Made by a program: the position numbers and the translations under genes
Shown: positions 43,427 through 52,540 of the stretch, one piece after another
How the letters are laid out: the number at the start of each line of letters is the position of its first letter
How positions within the stretch are numbered: position 1 is the stretch's first letter
Source: an uncultured Oscillospiraceae bacterium
GTDB lineage: Bacteria > Bacillota > Clostridia > Oscillospirales > Ruminococcaceae
Assembly: GCA_949295465.1 (NCBI GenBank)
Contig: CASFKY010000055.1
Coordinates: 1 to 61,742, forward strand
DNA length: 61,742 nucleotides
Reading direction: 5' to 3'
The notes under the pieces: model-generated
What the model was told of the DNA's origin: nothing
Database searches by the model: none
Seen by the model: the letters and a program-made list of their open reading frames with translations, nothing else

Positions 43427-44287
43427 TTATTGTAGCCAGTCCGACCAGAGACGGGCAAAGAGATTGTCCTTGAGGCAGACAAAATAGAAGGCGCCGCTCA
43501 TGGGGGCGTCGGCCAGCTCAAAGCGGGCAAGGCTGCCCTCGGCCAGCTCCTTTTCCACCACCGGCGCATATAAAAAGGAGATGCCCAGTCCTCCCGCCAC
43601 CAGGGACTTGATGGTGCTGAAATCGCTGATGGTCACCAGCTGGGGGAAGCTGGCCAGGGTGCGGTTCTGACGGCGCAGGGCGTCCTCAAAGACGGCCCGG
43701 GTGCCCGAGCCCTCCTCCCGGAGGATGAGCCTCTCCCCCTCCACCTCGTCCAGCGGCACCGAGCGGCCCGCCAGCCGGTGGCCGGGAGGGCAGATGCCGA
43801 AAAACTTCTCCTTGCGGTAGAGGCGGGAGTCGTACCGGCTGCCCTCAAAAAAGCCCTCCACCACCACAAAGTCCAGCTCTCCCTCCTCCAGTGCCTTCAA
43901 AAGCACCTGGGTGTTGTCCACCAAAAGGGAAAAGCTGGCCTCCGGGTGGGCCCGCAAAAACTGGCCGATCTTGGGGGCGATCACATATTCCCCGATGGTC
44001 TTGGAGGTGCCCACCCGCAGGCAGGCGGGGGCTTCCTTGGCCATGGCATCCTCGATCTTGCGGCTGTTGTAGGCCATGGAGCGGGTAAACTCCCGCAGCC
44101 GCAGCCCCGCCTCGGTGAGCCGCAGCACCTTGCCCTCATAAGAAAACAGCTTGCGGCCGTAGTGCTCCTCCAGATAGCGGATCTGGTGGGTCACCGCCGG
44201 CTGGGTCAGGCAGAGCTTCTGCGCCGCCTTGGTATAGTTCATGGTCTCGCACAGCACCAAAAAGGTATTCCAGCGTGGGTCCAGCAT
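43427..44287 (-). CDS. LysR-family regulator, divergent from YeiH
   Basis: A 286-residue LysR protein: MLDPRWNTFLVLCETMNYTKAAQKLCLTQPAVTHQIRYLEEHYGRKLFSYEGKVLRLTEAG, then an effector domain. ATG 44287 was chosen because AGGTGA lies 5 nt upstream; an ATG six bases earlier lies too close to it and a GTG has none. Divergent from the YeiH gene across a 123-bp interval with a CTAT-N11-ATAG dyad (44297-44315). Confidence 0.9.
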   Translation of the reverse strand: MLDPRWNTFLVLCETMNYTKAAQKLCLTQPAVTHQIRYLEEHYGRKLFSYEGKVLRLTEAGLRLREFTRSMAYNSRKIEDAMAKEAPACLRVGTSKTIGEYVIAPKIGQFLRAHPEASFSLLVDNTQVLLKALEEGELDFVVVEGFFEGSRYDSRLYRKEKFFGICPPGHRLAGRSVPLDEVEGERLILREEGSGTRAVFEDALRRQNRTLASFPQLVTISDFSTIKSLVAGGLGISFLYAPVVEKELAEGSLARFELADAPMSGAFYFVCLKDNLFARLWSDWLQ

Positions 44288-44296
44288 GGGCATCAC

Positions 44297-44363
44297 CTAT
44301 TACTTAGATTTATAGTTTCATTATTATTCTTCATTTTATTTTATCGTCACCAGGGAGTATAAT
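44297..44363 (+). promoter_or_regulatory. LysR-type box and YeiH promoter
   Basis: CTAT-N11-ATAG (44297-44315) matches the T-N11-A pattern of LysR regulators. TATAAT (44358-44363) is the YeiH -10; its -35 is poor, as expected if activation is needed. Confidence 0.65.
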
Positions 44364-44410
44364 CAAGAGCAGAAAAACCAAATTTTAACTGGAAGAGAGA
44401 GATTTACGCT

Positions 44411-45442
44411 ATGGTAACTGTGAAAAAAAACGCGCCGGGGCTCCTGCTCTGTCTCGTCCTCGCCATCCCCTGCTGGCTGCTGGGCCACGCCTTCCCTGTG
44501 GTGGGCGGGCCGGTGTTCGCCATTCTGGCGGGCATGCTGGTCTCGATGGCGCTGCGCAGCCGGGCACGTTTCCAGCCCGGCATCGCCTTCACCTCCAAGA
44601 AGATCCTGCAATACGCGGTGATCCTGCTGGGCTTCGGGCTCAACCTGTCTGAGATCGCCAAGGTGGGCCTGCTGTCCCTGCCCATCATCTGCACCACCAT
44701 CACCATGTCCCTGCTCATCGCCTTCATCCTGCGCAAGCGGCTGAACGTGCCCAGCAACATCTCGGTGCTGGTGGGCGTGGGCTCCTCCATCTGCGGCGGC
44801 TCGGCCATCGCCGCCACCGCCCCGGTCATCGGCGCCGATGACGAGGAGATCGCCCAGTCCATCTCGGTCATCTTCCTGTTCAACATCCTGGCGGCCCTGT
44901 TCTTCCCCACCCTGGGCGGACTGCTGGGCATGAGCAACGAGGGCTTCGGGCTCTTTGCGGGTACCGCCATCAACGACACCTCCTCGGTGACCGCCGCCGC
45001 CTCCACCTGGGACACCCTCCACGGCACCGGCGGCTCGGTGCTGGAGTGCGCCACCATCGTCAAGCTCACCCGCACCCTGGCCATCATCCCCATCACCCTG
45101 GTGCTGGCCTTCTGGCGCACCTGGCAGGCCAAGCGGGGCGACAGCGTGTCCAGCGGCTCCTTCAGCCTGAAAAAGATCTTCCCCTTCTTCATCCTCTTCT
45201 TCGTGCTGGCCTCCATCATCACCACCGTGGCCACCATGAACGGGGTGGACGCCGCCCTGTTCCAGCCCTTCAAGGACCTGTCCAAGTTCTTCATCATTCT
45301 GGCCATGGCGGCCATCGGCCTGAACACCGACCTGATCAAACTGGTCAAGAGCGGCGGCAAGCCTATTCTGCTGGGCGCCTGCTGCTGGGCCGGCATCACC
45401 TGCGCCAGCCTGGTGATGCAGCACCTGGAAGGCCTGCTGTAA
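44411..45442 (+). CDS. YeiH-family membrane transporter (putative sulfate exporter)
   Basis: A 343-residue protein with about ten transmembrane segments. Family signatures are [20 protein letters not shown] and [21 protein letters not shown]03601 is annotated as a putative sulfate exporter on thin evidence; real substrates are uncertain. Directly followed, 30 nt later, by a flavoprotein on the same strand, and controlled by a divergent LysR. Confidence 0.9.
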   Translation: MVTVKKNAPGLLLCLVLAIPCWLLGHAFPVVGGPVFAILAGMLVSMALRSRARFQPGIAFTSKKILQYAVILLGFGLNLSEIAKVGLLSLPIICTTITMSLLIAFILRKRLNVPSNISVLVGVGSSICGGSAIAATAPVIGADDEEIAQSISVIFLFNILAALFFPTLGGLLGMSNEGFGLFAGTAINDTSSVTAAASTWDTLHGTGGSVLECATIVKLTRTLAIIPITLVLAFWRTWQAKRGDSVSSGSFSLKKIFPFFILFFVLASIITTVATMNGVDAALFQPFKDLSKFFIILAMAAIGLNTDLIKLVKSGGKPILLGACCWAGITCASLVMQHLEGLL

Positions 45443-45472
45443 GCCATCCCTCCACAGAAAGGAACTTTTGTC

Positions 45473-46375
45473 ATGTACGATATTCTGATCCTGGGCGCAG
45501 GCCCCGCCGGCATCAGCGCGGCCCTCTACGCGGTGAGCCGGGGCAAAAGCACCCTGGTGCTGGAGCAGGCCCAGGTGGGCGGCCTGATCGGCCGGGTCTC
45601 CACCGTCACCCATTACACCGCCCTCCAGCCCCGGGAGACCGGTGCCAGCTTTGCCGCCCGCATGAAGGAACAGGCTCTGGCCGCCGGGGTAGAGATCGCC
45701 TACGAAAAAGTCACCGGGGTGGATCTGGCCGGCGAAGTCAAGACGGTGCGCACCGACAAGGGCACCCACCAGGCCCGGCGGGTGATCCTGGCCAACGGGG
45801 GCACGCCCCGCAAGCTGGGCATCCCCGGCGAGGAGGAACTGGCCGGCAAGGGCATGGGGCTGAACACTGCCCGGGACGGCGAGGCCTACACCGGCCGCAA
45901 CCTGTATGTGGTGGGCGGCGCGGACGGCGCGGTAAAAGAGGCGCTGTACCTGGCCCGGTTTGCCCGGAGGCTCACCATCCTGCATTTTGAGGACACCCTG
46001 GGCTGCATTGCCGAATTCCGCCAGAAGGTAGCCCTGACCGACAACATCACCCTGCGGCTGGGCAGCCGGCTGCGGGGGGTGTATGGCCGGGACCAGATCG
46101 AGCGGCTGGAGATCGACAGCGAGCGGGACGGCCATGTCGAGACCATCCAGGACCCGGGCTGCGGCGTCTTTGTGTACGCGGGCATCCAGCCCAATACCCA
46201 GCTGTACACCCAGCTGGAACTGGAGGACGGGTACATCCTCACCAACGAGAAGATGGAGACCTCCCTGCCGGGGGTGTACGCCGCCGGCGACATCCGGGCA
46301 AAGCAGGTGCGCCAGGTGGCCACCGCCGTGTCGGACGGCGCCGTGGCCGCCATCAACGCGGCCCTTTCCCTTTAA
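45473..46375 (+). CDS. Thioredoxin-reductase-like FAD/NAD(P)-dependent oxidoreductase lacking CxxC
   Basis: A 300-residue flavoprotein. FAD motif ILGAGPAGISAALYAVSRG at the N-terminus, an NAD(P) motif (LYVVGGADGAVKEA) near residue 145, and YAAGDIRAK toward the end. In TrxB the redox pair lies just before the NAD motif as CATC; here the corresponding stretch reads LNTARDG, with no cysteine. It therefore cannot reduce thioredoxin by the usual disulfide relay and probably works directly on a small acceptor. It follows the YeiH gene on the same transcript. Confidence 0.88.
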   Translation: MYDILILGAGPAGISAALYAVSRGKSTLVLEQAQVGGLIGRVSTVTHYTALQPRETGASFAARMKEQALAAGVEIAYEKVTGVDLAGEVKTVRTDKGTHQARRVILANGGTPRKLGIPGEEELAGKGMGLNTARDGEAYTGRNLYVVGGADGAVKEALYLARFARRLTILHFEDTLGCIAEFRQKVALTDNITLRLGSRLRGVYGRDQIERLEIDSERDGHVETIQDPGCGVFVYAGIQPNTQLYTQLELEDGYILTNEKMETSLPGVYAAGDIRAKQVRQVATAVSDGAVAAINAALSL

Positions 46376-46383
46376 ATCCAAAG

Positions 46384-46432
46384 AAAAACAGACAGGCAGA
46401 CCGCCCTTTGGCGTCTGCCTGTCTGTTTTTTG
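46384..46432. terminator. Bidirectional terminator
   Basis: A long stem (ACAGACAGGCAGAC pairing with GTCTGCCTGTCTGT) with TTTTTTG on the plus side and an A-rich flank on the minus, between flavoprotein and dehydrogenase. Confidence 0.9.
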
Positions 46433-46433
46433 T

Positions 46434-47468
46434 TCAGCAGCGGATGGCCACCTTGATGACCCCGTCCCGCCGCTCCTCAAAGAGCCGGTAGGCCTCGTCG
46501 ATCTTTTCCAGCGGGAAGGTGTGGGTGATGAGGGGGGTGGTGTCCAGCCTGCCCTCCCGGATCAGCCGCAGGGTCTCGGCGCAGTGGCAGCCGTCCACCC
46601 CGCCGGTCTTGAAGGTGAGGTTTTTGCCGTACATCTCGGGCAGGGGCAGAATCTGGGGTGCGTCGTAGAGGGCCACCACCGTCACCAGGGCGTTGGGTCG
46701 GGCTGCCTCCCATGCCATCCGAAAGCTGGAATCGCTGCCCGCCACCTCCAGCACCACGTCGGCGCCTCCGTGGAGGCTGTGGGCCCGCACAAATTCGGTG
46801 AGGCCAAGGGGCCCGGCGGTGAGCACCTCCGGGTACTGGCGGCGCACAAAGGCCAGCCGCTCCTCGTCCCGGTCACAGACAATGATCTGCCGGGGGCCGC
46901 AGAGCCTTGCGCACTGGAGGGTACACAGCCCCGTGGGCCCCGCCCCCAGGATCAGCACCGTGTCCTCGGGGCTGATCCGGGAGATCTGAGCCGCCCAGTA
47001 GCCGGTGGCCAGCAGGTCCCCCACCAGAAGGGCCTGCAGATCGCTCACCTCCGCCGGGATGGGGTCCAGCCCCTGGTCCGCATAGGGCACCCGCACATAC
47101 TCCGCCTGGCCCCCGTCGATGCGGCAGCCCAGGGCCCAGCCCCCGTTTGGGTCGGTGCAGTTGTTCACCCAGCCGTGGCGGCAGAAAAAGCACTCCCCGC
47201 AGAAGGTCTCCACATTCACGGTCACCCGGTCGCCGGGGCGCACCTGGTGCACCGCCGGGCCCACCTCTTCCACCACGCCCACCATCTCGTGGCCCACCGT
47301 GATGCCCGGCACCGCCCGGGGCACCGAGCCGTGCTTGATGTGCAGATCGCTGGTGCAGATGCTGGCCAGGGTCACCTTCACAATGGCGTCCCGCTCATTT
47401 TGCAGCACCGGCCTGGGCTTTTGCCGCAGCTCAAATTTCCCCTTTTCCACATAGGTATATGCCAGCAT
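46434..47468 (-). CDS. Zinc-dependent medium-chain alcohol dehydrogenase
   Basis: A 344-residue MDR enzyme. Catalytic zinc ligands lie in ICTSD and GHEMVG; structural zinc uses the four cysteines of ETFCGECFFCRHGWVNNC; Rossmann motif LILGAGPTGLCTLQCA. Substrate is a secondary alcohol or polyol, undetermined. ATG 47468 has AAAGGCGG upstream; the open frame continues far upstream but not as a gene. Confidence 0.92.
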   Translation of the reverse strand: MLAYTYVEKGKFELRQKPRPVLQNERDAIVKVTLASICTSDLHIKHGSVPRAVPGITVGHEMVGVVEEVGPAVHQVRPGDRVTVNVETFCGECFFCRHGWVNNCTDPNGGWALGCRIDGGQAEYVRVPYADQGLDPIPAEVSDLQALLVGDLLATGYWAAQISRISPEDTVLILGAGPTGLCTLQCARLCGPRQIIVCDRDEERLAFVRRQYPEVLTAGPLGLTEFVRAHSLHGGADVVLEVAGSDSSFRMAWEAARPNALVTVVALYDAPQILPLPEMYGKNLTFKTGGVDGCHCAETLRLIREGRLDTTPLITHTFPLEKIDEAYRLFEERRDGVIKVAIRC

Positions 47469-47529
47469 ATGCCCGCCGCCTTTCGCTTTTTCTTTTATTG
47501 TACCCCGGCCGGGTTTCCTTTGCAATCGG

Positions 47530-47558
47530 TTGTAATATGCCGGACAATTCGGTACAAT
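47530..47558 (+). promoter_or_regulatory. Promoter of the HAD phosphatase
   Basis: TTGTAA (47530-47535), 17-bp spacer, TACAAT (47553-47558). Confidence 0.6.
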
Positions 47559-47612
47559 AAGAAGCGGAGGGCCGCATATTCCCACCGCGGCCAGAAAGGG
47601 GAAGTTTCTTTC

Positions 47613-48392
47613 ATGGATCAACTGCGAAAAGCAAAAGGTTTCATCTGCGACATGGACGGCGTGATCTACCACGGCAACCAGATCCTGCCCGGCGTCAAGG
47701 AATTTGTGGACTGGCTGTACCGGGAGAACAAGGAGTTCCTGTTCCTCACCAACAACAGCGGCAAGACCCCCCGGGAGCTCCAGCAGAAGCTGACCCGCAT
47801 GGGGCTGGAGGTGGACGAGCACCACTTCTACACCAGCGCCCTGGCCACCGCCAATTTCATCGCCCACCAGAAGCCCGGCGCCCACGCCTTTGTGATCGGG
47901 GAACCGGGGCTGTTCAACGCCCTGTACGAAAAGGGCATCACCCTGGACGACACCGACCCGGACTATGTGATCATCGGTGAGTCCTCCAGCTACAACTACG
48001 ACAACATCTGCCGGGCGGTGCACTATGTGCAGAACGGCGCCCGGCTCATCGGCACCAACTATGACCTCACCGGCCCCACCGAGCAGGGCATCATGCCCGC
48101 CTGCCGGGCCTTCGTCAAGCCCATCGAGCTGGTCACAGGCAAGGAGGCCTACTATATCGGCAAGCCCAACCCCCTGATGATGCGCACCGGCCTGAACATG
48201 CTGGGGGTGCACTCCAACGAGGCGGCCATCATCGGCGATCGGATGGACACCGACATCGTGGCCGGCATCGAGTGCGGGCTGGATACGGTGCTGGTGCTCT
48301 CGGGGGTATCCAGCCGCCAGACGGTGGACACCTTCCCCTACCGGCCCCGGCTGATTCTGAACGGGGTGGGCGACATCCCGGACCGGGCATAA
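47613..48392 (+). CDS. HAD-superfamily (class IIA, NagD-like) phosphatase
   Basis: A 259-residue phosphatase. Motif I FICDMDGVIYHG, motif II FLFLTNNS, motif III GKPNP, motif IV IIGDRMDTDI. NagD-like enzymes remove phosphate from nucleotides or sugars; the preferred substrate is unknown. ATG 47613 follows AAAGGGGAAG. It starts a short region of single genes. Confidence 0.92.
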   Translation: MDQLRKAKGFICDMDGVIYHGNQILPGVKEFVDWLYRENKEFLFLTNNSGKTPRELQQKLTRMGLEVDEHHFYTSALATANFIAHQKPGAHAFVIGEPGLFNALYEKGITLDDTDPDYVIIGESSSYNYDNICRAVHYVQNGARLIGTNYDLTGPTEQGIMPACRAFVKPIELVTGKEAYYIGKPNPLMMRTGLNMLGVHSNEAAIIGDRMDTDIVAGIECGLDTVLVLSGVSSRQTVDTFPYRPRLILNGVGDIPDRA

Positions 48393-48608
48393 CAAAATCC
48401 TCATATCTGCCGGCGGGCGGCGGCGCTTTTTGCAGGGCGCTGTCGCCCCCTTTCGCGCCTTTCGGCCGGCTTTTATGCGGTGATCTGTGATTTAAAGGTT
48501 CATTTTTCCCAATATCTTAACATTATATTAACACATATCCCCCACTTTTCCCTTATACTATAGGTATGACTTTCCCGTCAAATCTAACCCCTGCAACGAG
48601 GTGAACCA
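48393..48608. other. Intergenic region before the DUF1538 gene
   Basis: No gene is visible in this 216-bp stretch. It opens GC-rich and becomes A/T-rich, with TATACT at 48554-48559 as the -10 for the DUF1538 gene; TTAACA 20 nt upstream is a poor -35. Confidence 0.5.
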
Positions 48609-50132
48609 TTGGAAAACCGCAAAGCTCTGAAAGAAAAATTCACTGAGGCAATGCAGGCGGTGCTGCCCATTGTGGGCGTTGTGCTGCTGCTCTGCTTTTC
48701 CATCGCCCCCATCCCCTCCGGCATCCTGCTCTGCTTTTTGGTGGGTACAGTGCTCATCCTGGTGGGGATGATGTTCTTTACCCTGGGGGCCGAGCTCTCC
48801 ATGACGCCCATGGGCGAACGGGTGGGCTCAGCCATCACCGGCAGCAAAAAGCTGTGGGTGGTGGTGGTGCTGGCCTTTTTGCTGGGCTTCATCATCACCA
48901 TCTCCGAGCCGGACTTGCAGGTGCTGGCCAACCTGGTGCCCTCCATCCCCAACCTGGTGCTGATTTTGTCGGTGGCCTGCGGGGTGGGGGTGTTCCTGGC
49001 GCTGGCGCTGCTGCGCATGCTGTTCCGCATCCCACTGCCCCCGATGCTGGTGGTGCTGTACCTGATCGTCTTTGTGCTGGCCGCTTTTGTGCCCAAGAGC
49101 TTCGGGGCCGTGGCCTTCGACTCGGGGGGCGTCACCACCGGCCCCATGACCGTGCCCTTCATCATGGCCCTGGGCATCGGCATCTCCTCCATCCGAAGCG
49201 ACCGCCACGCCGCCAACGACAGCTTCGGCCTGGTGGCCCTGTGCTCGGTGGGGCCCATCCTGTCGGTGCTGATCCTGGGGATGGTGTACCGGCCCACCGA
49301 GGGCGCCTACACCCTCTCTGAGATGCCCCAGGCCCGGGACTCGGTGGAGCTCTGGTCCCTTTTCGGCTCGGAGCTGCCGTCCTATATGGGGGAGATCGCC
49401 CTCTCCCTGCTGCCCATCGTGCTCTTCTTCTTTGCCTTCCAGGTGGTCTCTCTCAAGCTCTCCCGCCGGCAGCTCAGCAAGATTCTGGTGGGCCTTTTGT
49501 ACACCTATGTGGGGCTGGTGCTCTTTCTCACCGGGGCCAACGTGGGCTTCATGCCCGCGGGCAACTACCTGGGCCAGGTGCTGGGGAGCCTGCGTTATCC
49601 CTGGATCCTCATCCCCATCGCCATGGTGATCGGCTACTTCATCGTCAAGGCCGAGCCCGCCGTCTATGTGCTGAACAAGCAGGTGGAGGAACTCACCGAC
49701 GGGGCCATCTCCGAGGCAGCCATGGGCCTGAGCCTCTCGGTGGGTGTGGCCTGTTCGCTGGGGCTGGCCATGATCCGGGTGTTCACCGGCATTTCCATTT
49801 TGTGGTTCCTGATCCCGGGCTATGCCCTGGCGCTGGCCATCTCCTTCTTTGTGCCCAAGATCTACACCGCCATCGCCTTTGACTCGGGCGGAGTGGCCAG
49901 CGGCCCCATGACCGCGACCTTCCTGCTGCCTCTGGCCCAGGGGGCCTGCATCGCGGTGGGGGGCGACCTCACCACCGACGCCTTCGGGGTGGTGGCCATG
50001 GTGGCCATGACCCCCCTCATCACCATCCAGCTGCTGGGGCTTTTGTCCGAGATCCAGGCTGCCCGGCCCCGCCGGGCCCTGCGCCAGGCCGCCCTTGCCG
50101 GTGTGGATGAAGACGCCATCATCGAACTCTAA
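48609..50132 (+). CDS. DUF1538-family membrane protein, tandem-repeat transporter
   Basis: A 507-residue membrane protein with two homologous halves. Each half ends with a conserved signature: AVAFDSGGVTTGPMTVPF near residue 175 and AIAFDSGGVASGPMTATF near 420. About twelve transmembrane segments. The family has no known substrate. The start is TTG 48609, because GAGGTGA lies upstream and no ATG fits. The next gene, 15 nt away, encodes a double P-II-like protein, so the two probably work together. Confidence 0.88.
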   Translation: MENRKALKEKFTEAMQAVLPIVGVVLLLCFSIAPIPSGILLCFLVGTVLILVGMMFFTLGAELSMTPMGERVGSAITGSKKLWVVVVLAFLLGFIITISEPDLQVLANLVPSIPNLVLILSVACGVGVFLALALLRMLFRIPLPPMLVVLYLIVFVLAAFVPKSFGAVAFDSGGVTTGPMTVPFIMALGIGISSIRSDRHAANDSFGLVALCSVGPILSVLILGMVYRPTEGAYTLSEMPQARDSVELWSLFGSELPSYMGEIALSLLPIVLFFFAFQVVSLKLSRRQLSKILVGLLYTYVGLVLFLTGANVGFMPAGNYLGQVLGSLRYPWILIPIAMVIGYFIVKAEPAVYVLNKQVEELTDGAISEAAMGLSLSVGVACSLGLAMIRVFTGISILWFLIPGYALALAISFFVPKIYTAIAFDSGGVASGPMTATFLLPLAQGACIAVGGDLTTDAFGVVAMVAMTPLITIQLLGLLSEIQAARPRRALRQAALAGVDEDAIIEL

Positions 50133-50147
50133 ACGTCAGGAGCCTGT

Positions 50148-50852
50148 ATGAACGAACTGTATTGGATGGTTGTGATCGTCAACCGCCAGAGCCTGCCCAA
50201 ATTCGAGGAATTCCTGGGCCGGTACGGGGTGAATGTGCACTTCGTAACGGTGGGCCGGGGCACCGCCGCCAGCGAGATCCTGGACTTTTTTGGGCTGGAA
50301 GCCAACGAAAAGGGTGTGCTGATGGCGGTGGTCACCCGCAAGGTGTGGCGGGCGCTGCGCTACGGGCTGCGCAACCGCATGCGCATCGACGTGCCCGGCA
50401 CCGGCATCGCCTTCATCATCCCCATGAGCAGCATCGGCGGCCGGGGGCCGCTGCTGTTCCTCACCCAGAACCAAAGCTATCAGAGCGAGGAGGAATCGGT
50501 CTTGAAAAATACCCAGTATGAACTGCTGGTGGTCATCTCCAACCTGGGCTACAGCGACCTGGTGATGGACGCGGCCCACCAGAAGGGCGCCGGTGGCGGC
50601 ACCATCATCCACGCCAAGGGCGCAGGGATGCAGAAGGCCCAGCAATTTCTGGGGGTGTCCCTGGCCAGCGAGAAGGAGTTGATCCTGATCGTGGTGAAAT
50701 CCGCCGACAAAAAGCCCATCATGCAGGCCATCATGGAAAACGCCGGCCTCAAAACCAAGGCCGGCTCCATCCTGTTCTCGCTGCCGGTCACCGCCACCGC
50801 CGGCATGCGGCTGCTGGAGGCCGAGGAGGAAAAACTTCCCGACGTCCACTAA
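50148..50852 (+). CDS. Double P-II-like (GlnB-type) regulatory protein
   Basis: A 234-residue protein made of two GlnB-like domains (about 1-110 and 122-222), each with beta-alpha-beta repeats (LYWMVVIVNRQSLPKFEEFLGRYG; ELLVVISNLGYSDLVMDAAHQKGAGGGTIIHAKG). The second domain carries the GAGGGTIIHAKG loop region. Classic P-II proteins are single-domain trimers that bind ATP, ADP and 2-oxoglutarate and switch ammonium channels. A fused pair next to a DUF1538 transporter suggests a gating or signalling role, which is inference. Confidence 0.85.
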   Translation: MNELYWMVVIVNRQSLPKFEEFLGRYGVNVHFVTVGRGTAASEILDFFGLEANEKGVLMAVVTRKVWRALRYGLRNRMRIDVPGTGIAFIIPMSSIGGRGPLLFLTQNQSYQSEEESVLKNTQYELLVVISNLGYSDLVMDAAHQKGAGGGTIIHAKGAGMQKAQQFLGVSLASEKELILIVVKSADKKPIMQAIMENAGLKTKAGSILFSLPVTATAGMRLLEAEEEKLPDVH

Positions 50853-50885
50853 TCCCCTTTTGCCCATTTTTCAGACGGGATTTGG

Positions 50886-50914
50886 TTGTATTTGCCCCCC
50901 TGCCGTGGTATAGT
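50886..50914 (+). promoter_or_regulatory. Promoter of ppk2
   Basis: TTGTAT (50886-50891), 17-bp spacer, TATAGT (50909-50914). Confidence 0.6.
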
Positions 50915-50943
50915 AAACAAAAAGCCGAAAAGGAAGTGCCGCT

Positions 50944-51831
50944 ATGTCCGATTGCTACAAGATCAGCGGGCGGGGCCAATATCACAGGGAAGATTTTGAT
51001 ACCGCCAGCACCGGTTCCTTCAAGAATTCCCGTCAGGCCCGCCAGGCTATGGACGAAAACCTGAAAAAGATCAACGAATTGCAGCAAAAGCTCTACGCCG
51101 AAAAGCGGGAGGGCGTGATCTTCCTGTTCCAGGCCATGGACGCCGCCGGCAAGGACGGCACCATCCGGGCGGTGCTCAGCTGCCTGTCTCCCCAGGGGGT
51201 CACCGAGGCCGCCTTCAAGGCTCCCACCAGCACCGAGCTGGCCCACGATTTTCTGTGGCGGGTGGAGCAGCAGGTGCCCGAAAAGGGGCAGATCGCCATC
51301 TTCAACCGCAGCCACTACGAGGATGTGCTCATCGGCAAGGTGCATCAGCTGTACAAGGGGCAGCGGTGGGCCCGCCATGTGGAGATGGACAAGATCCTGG
51401 AACACCGCTATGAGGACATCCGCAACTGGGAAAAATACCTCTACCACAACAGCATCCGCATGGTGAAGATCTTCCTGAACGTGGGCAAGGAGGAGCAGGC
51501 CCGCCGGTTCCTCTCCCGCATCCGGGAGGAAAAGAAGAACTGGAAGTTCAGCGCCGCCGACGTGCAGGAGCGGGCCTTCTGGGACGAGTACCAGGCCGCC
51601 TTTGAGGACGCCATCAACGAGACTGCCACCAAGACCTGCCCCTGGTATGTGGTGCCCGCCGACCACAAGTGGTATATGCGCTGGATGGTGAGCCAGATCA
51701 TCCGGGACACCCTGGAGGAGATGGACCCCCGCTGGCCCAAGGCCGACGACGAGGAGCGGGCCCTCTTTTCCCGCTACGAGGCCCAGCTGGCCGCCGAGGC
51801 GGGCGAGGAGAAAAAAGCGGAAGAATCCTGA
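50944..51831 (+). CDS. ppk2: Polyphosphate kinase 2
   Basis: A 295-residue PPK2-family kinase using polyphosphate to phosphorylate nucleotides. Walker A AMDAAGKDGTIRAV near residues 64-77, Walker B IFNRSHYEDVLIG, and the lid region YEDIRNWEKYLYHN. The short form fits class I-III enzymes that work on ADP or AMP/GMP; the specific class is not certain. Monocistronic, with its own promoter and terminator. Confidence 0.92.
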   Translation: MSDCYKISGRGQYHREDFDTASTGSFKNSRQARQAMDENLKKINELQQKLYAEKREGVIFLFQAMDAAGKDGTIRAVLSCLSPQGVTEAAFKAPTSTELAHDFLWRVEQQVPEKGQIAIFNRSHYEDVLIGKVHQLYKGQRWARHVEMDKILEHRYEDIRNWEKYLYHNSIRMVKIFLNVGKEEQARRFLSRIREEKKNWKFSAADVQERAFWDEYQAAFEDAINETATKTCPWYVVPADHKWYMRWMVSQIIRDTLEEMDPRWPKADDEERALFSRYEAQLAAEAGEEKKAEES

Positions 51832-51846
51832 ATCCCACGCAGCAAA

Positions 51847-51877
51847 AGCGGGCCGCCCCCAAAAGGGGCGGCCCGCT
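51847..51877. terminator. Terminator between ppk2 and the DUF1836 gene
   Basis: AGCGGGCCGCCCC and GGGGCGGCCCGCT pair around CAAAA; T-runs are modest. Confidence 0.75.
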
Positions 51878-51887
51878 GTCTTTTCGC

Positions 51888-52436
51888 TTATTTTTCGGCT
51901 TTTTCCGTCCGGGCGGCCTGTACCGAGTACTCCAAAAACTTGTTCAGATACACCTTCTGGGCCAGGGCGATCACCAGCGCCCGGGTGATCCGGGTGCCCT
52001 GGGTGTCCCGGCTGGCGGTATCCTCCGGCAGGGTGCGGGTGATAAAGGCCCCTTGCAGGGCATTTTCCAGCTCGGTGCAGAAGTAATCATAGGCCACCGG
52101 CAGCGGGTAGGTATCCCGCTGCACCTGCAGCAGTTTCTGGATGTCCGGGATGGAGAGCACCTGCTTGGCGGCGCAGATGAAGATCAGATAGGCCAGATGC
52201 TCCCGGCTATATTTCTTTTTCACCGGCCTGTCCAGCAGGCCCTGCTTGGTGTAGTTGTTCACCATAGGCCCGGTGACCCAGGGCTCGCCCTCCTCCCCCC
52301 ACAGGGGCCGCAGCACCGATTCCACCAGAGTCAGCACCTGATCCATATACAAATCCAGGGCGGGAAGTTCCCGATAGCGGGGGCAGTGGAACTCCGCCGC
52401 TTCCCGGTAGGCCTTGCTCTGTGTGAATTCTTCCAT
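51888..52436 (-). CDS. DUF1836-family protein, MerR-like DNA-binding fold
   Basis: A 182-residue protein: VTGPMVNNYTKQGLLDRPVKKKYSREHLAYLIFICAAKQVLSIPDIQKLL, a winged-helix pattern like MerR proteins. DUF1836 is uncharacterised. Divergent from the DegV gene with a TTGACA/TACAGT promoter (52488-52459). ATG 52436 follows AAGGTGG. Confidence 0.85.
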   Translation of the reverse strand: MEEFTQSKAYREAAEFHCPRYRELPALDLYMDQVLTLVESVLRPLWGEEGEPWVTGPMVNNYTKQGLLDRPVKKKYSREHLAYLIFICAAKQVLSIPDIQKLLQVQRDTYPLPVAYDYFCTELENALQGAFITRTLPEDTASRDTQGTRITRALVIALAQKVYLNKFLEYSVQAARTEKAEK

Positions 52437-52458
52437 GTCGTTGCCACCTTCCGATTTT

Positions 52459-52540
52459 ACTGTACCACATCCAAAACCGGCTTGTCAAATAGATAAGTTT
52501 CATCATATTTCTTGACACGATATACTTTATACTTTAATAT
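52459..52540. promoter_or_regulatory. Divergent promoters of the DUF1836 and DegV genes
   Basis: Minus: TTGACA (52488-52483), 18-bp spacer, TACAGT (52464-52459). Plus: TTGACA (52512-52517), 17-bp spacer, TAATAT (52535-52540). Between the DegV -10 and its start lies a short A/T-rich direct repeat of ATATTGTATATTGTATATT. Confidence 0.65.

Noticed and set aside
46434-48404. A 656-codon frame that fuses the zinc dehydrogenase with upstream sequence
   Set aside because: The extra 300 residues are the antisense of the HAD phosphatase gene; a good ribosome site precedes ATG 47468.
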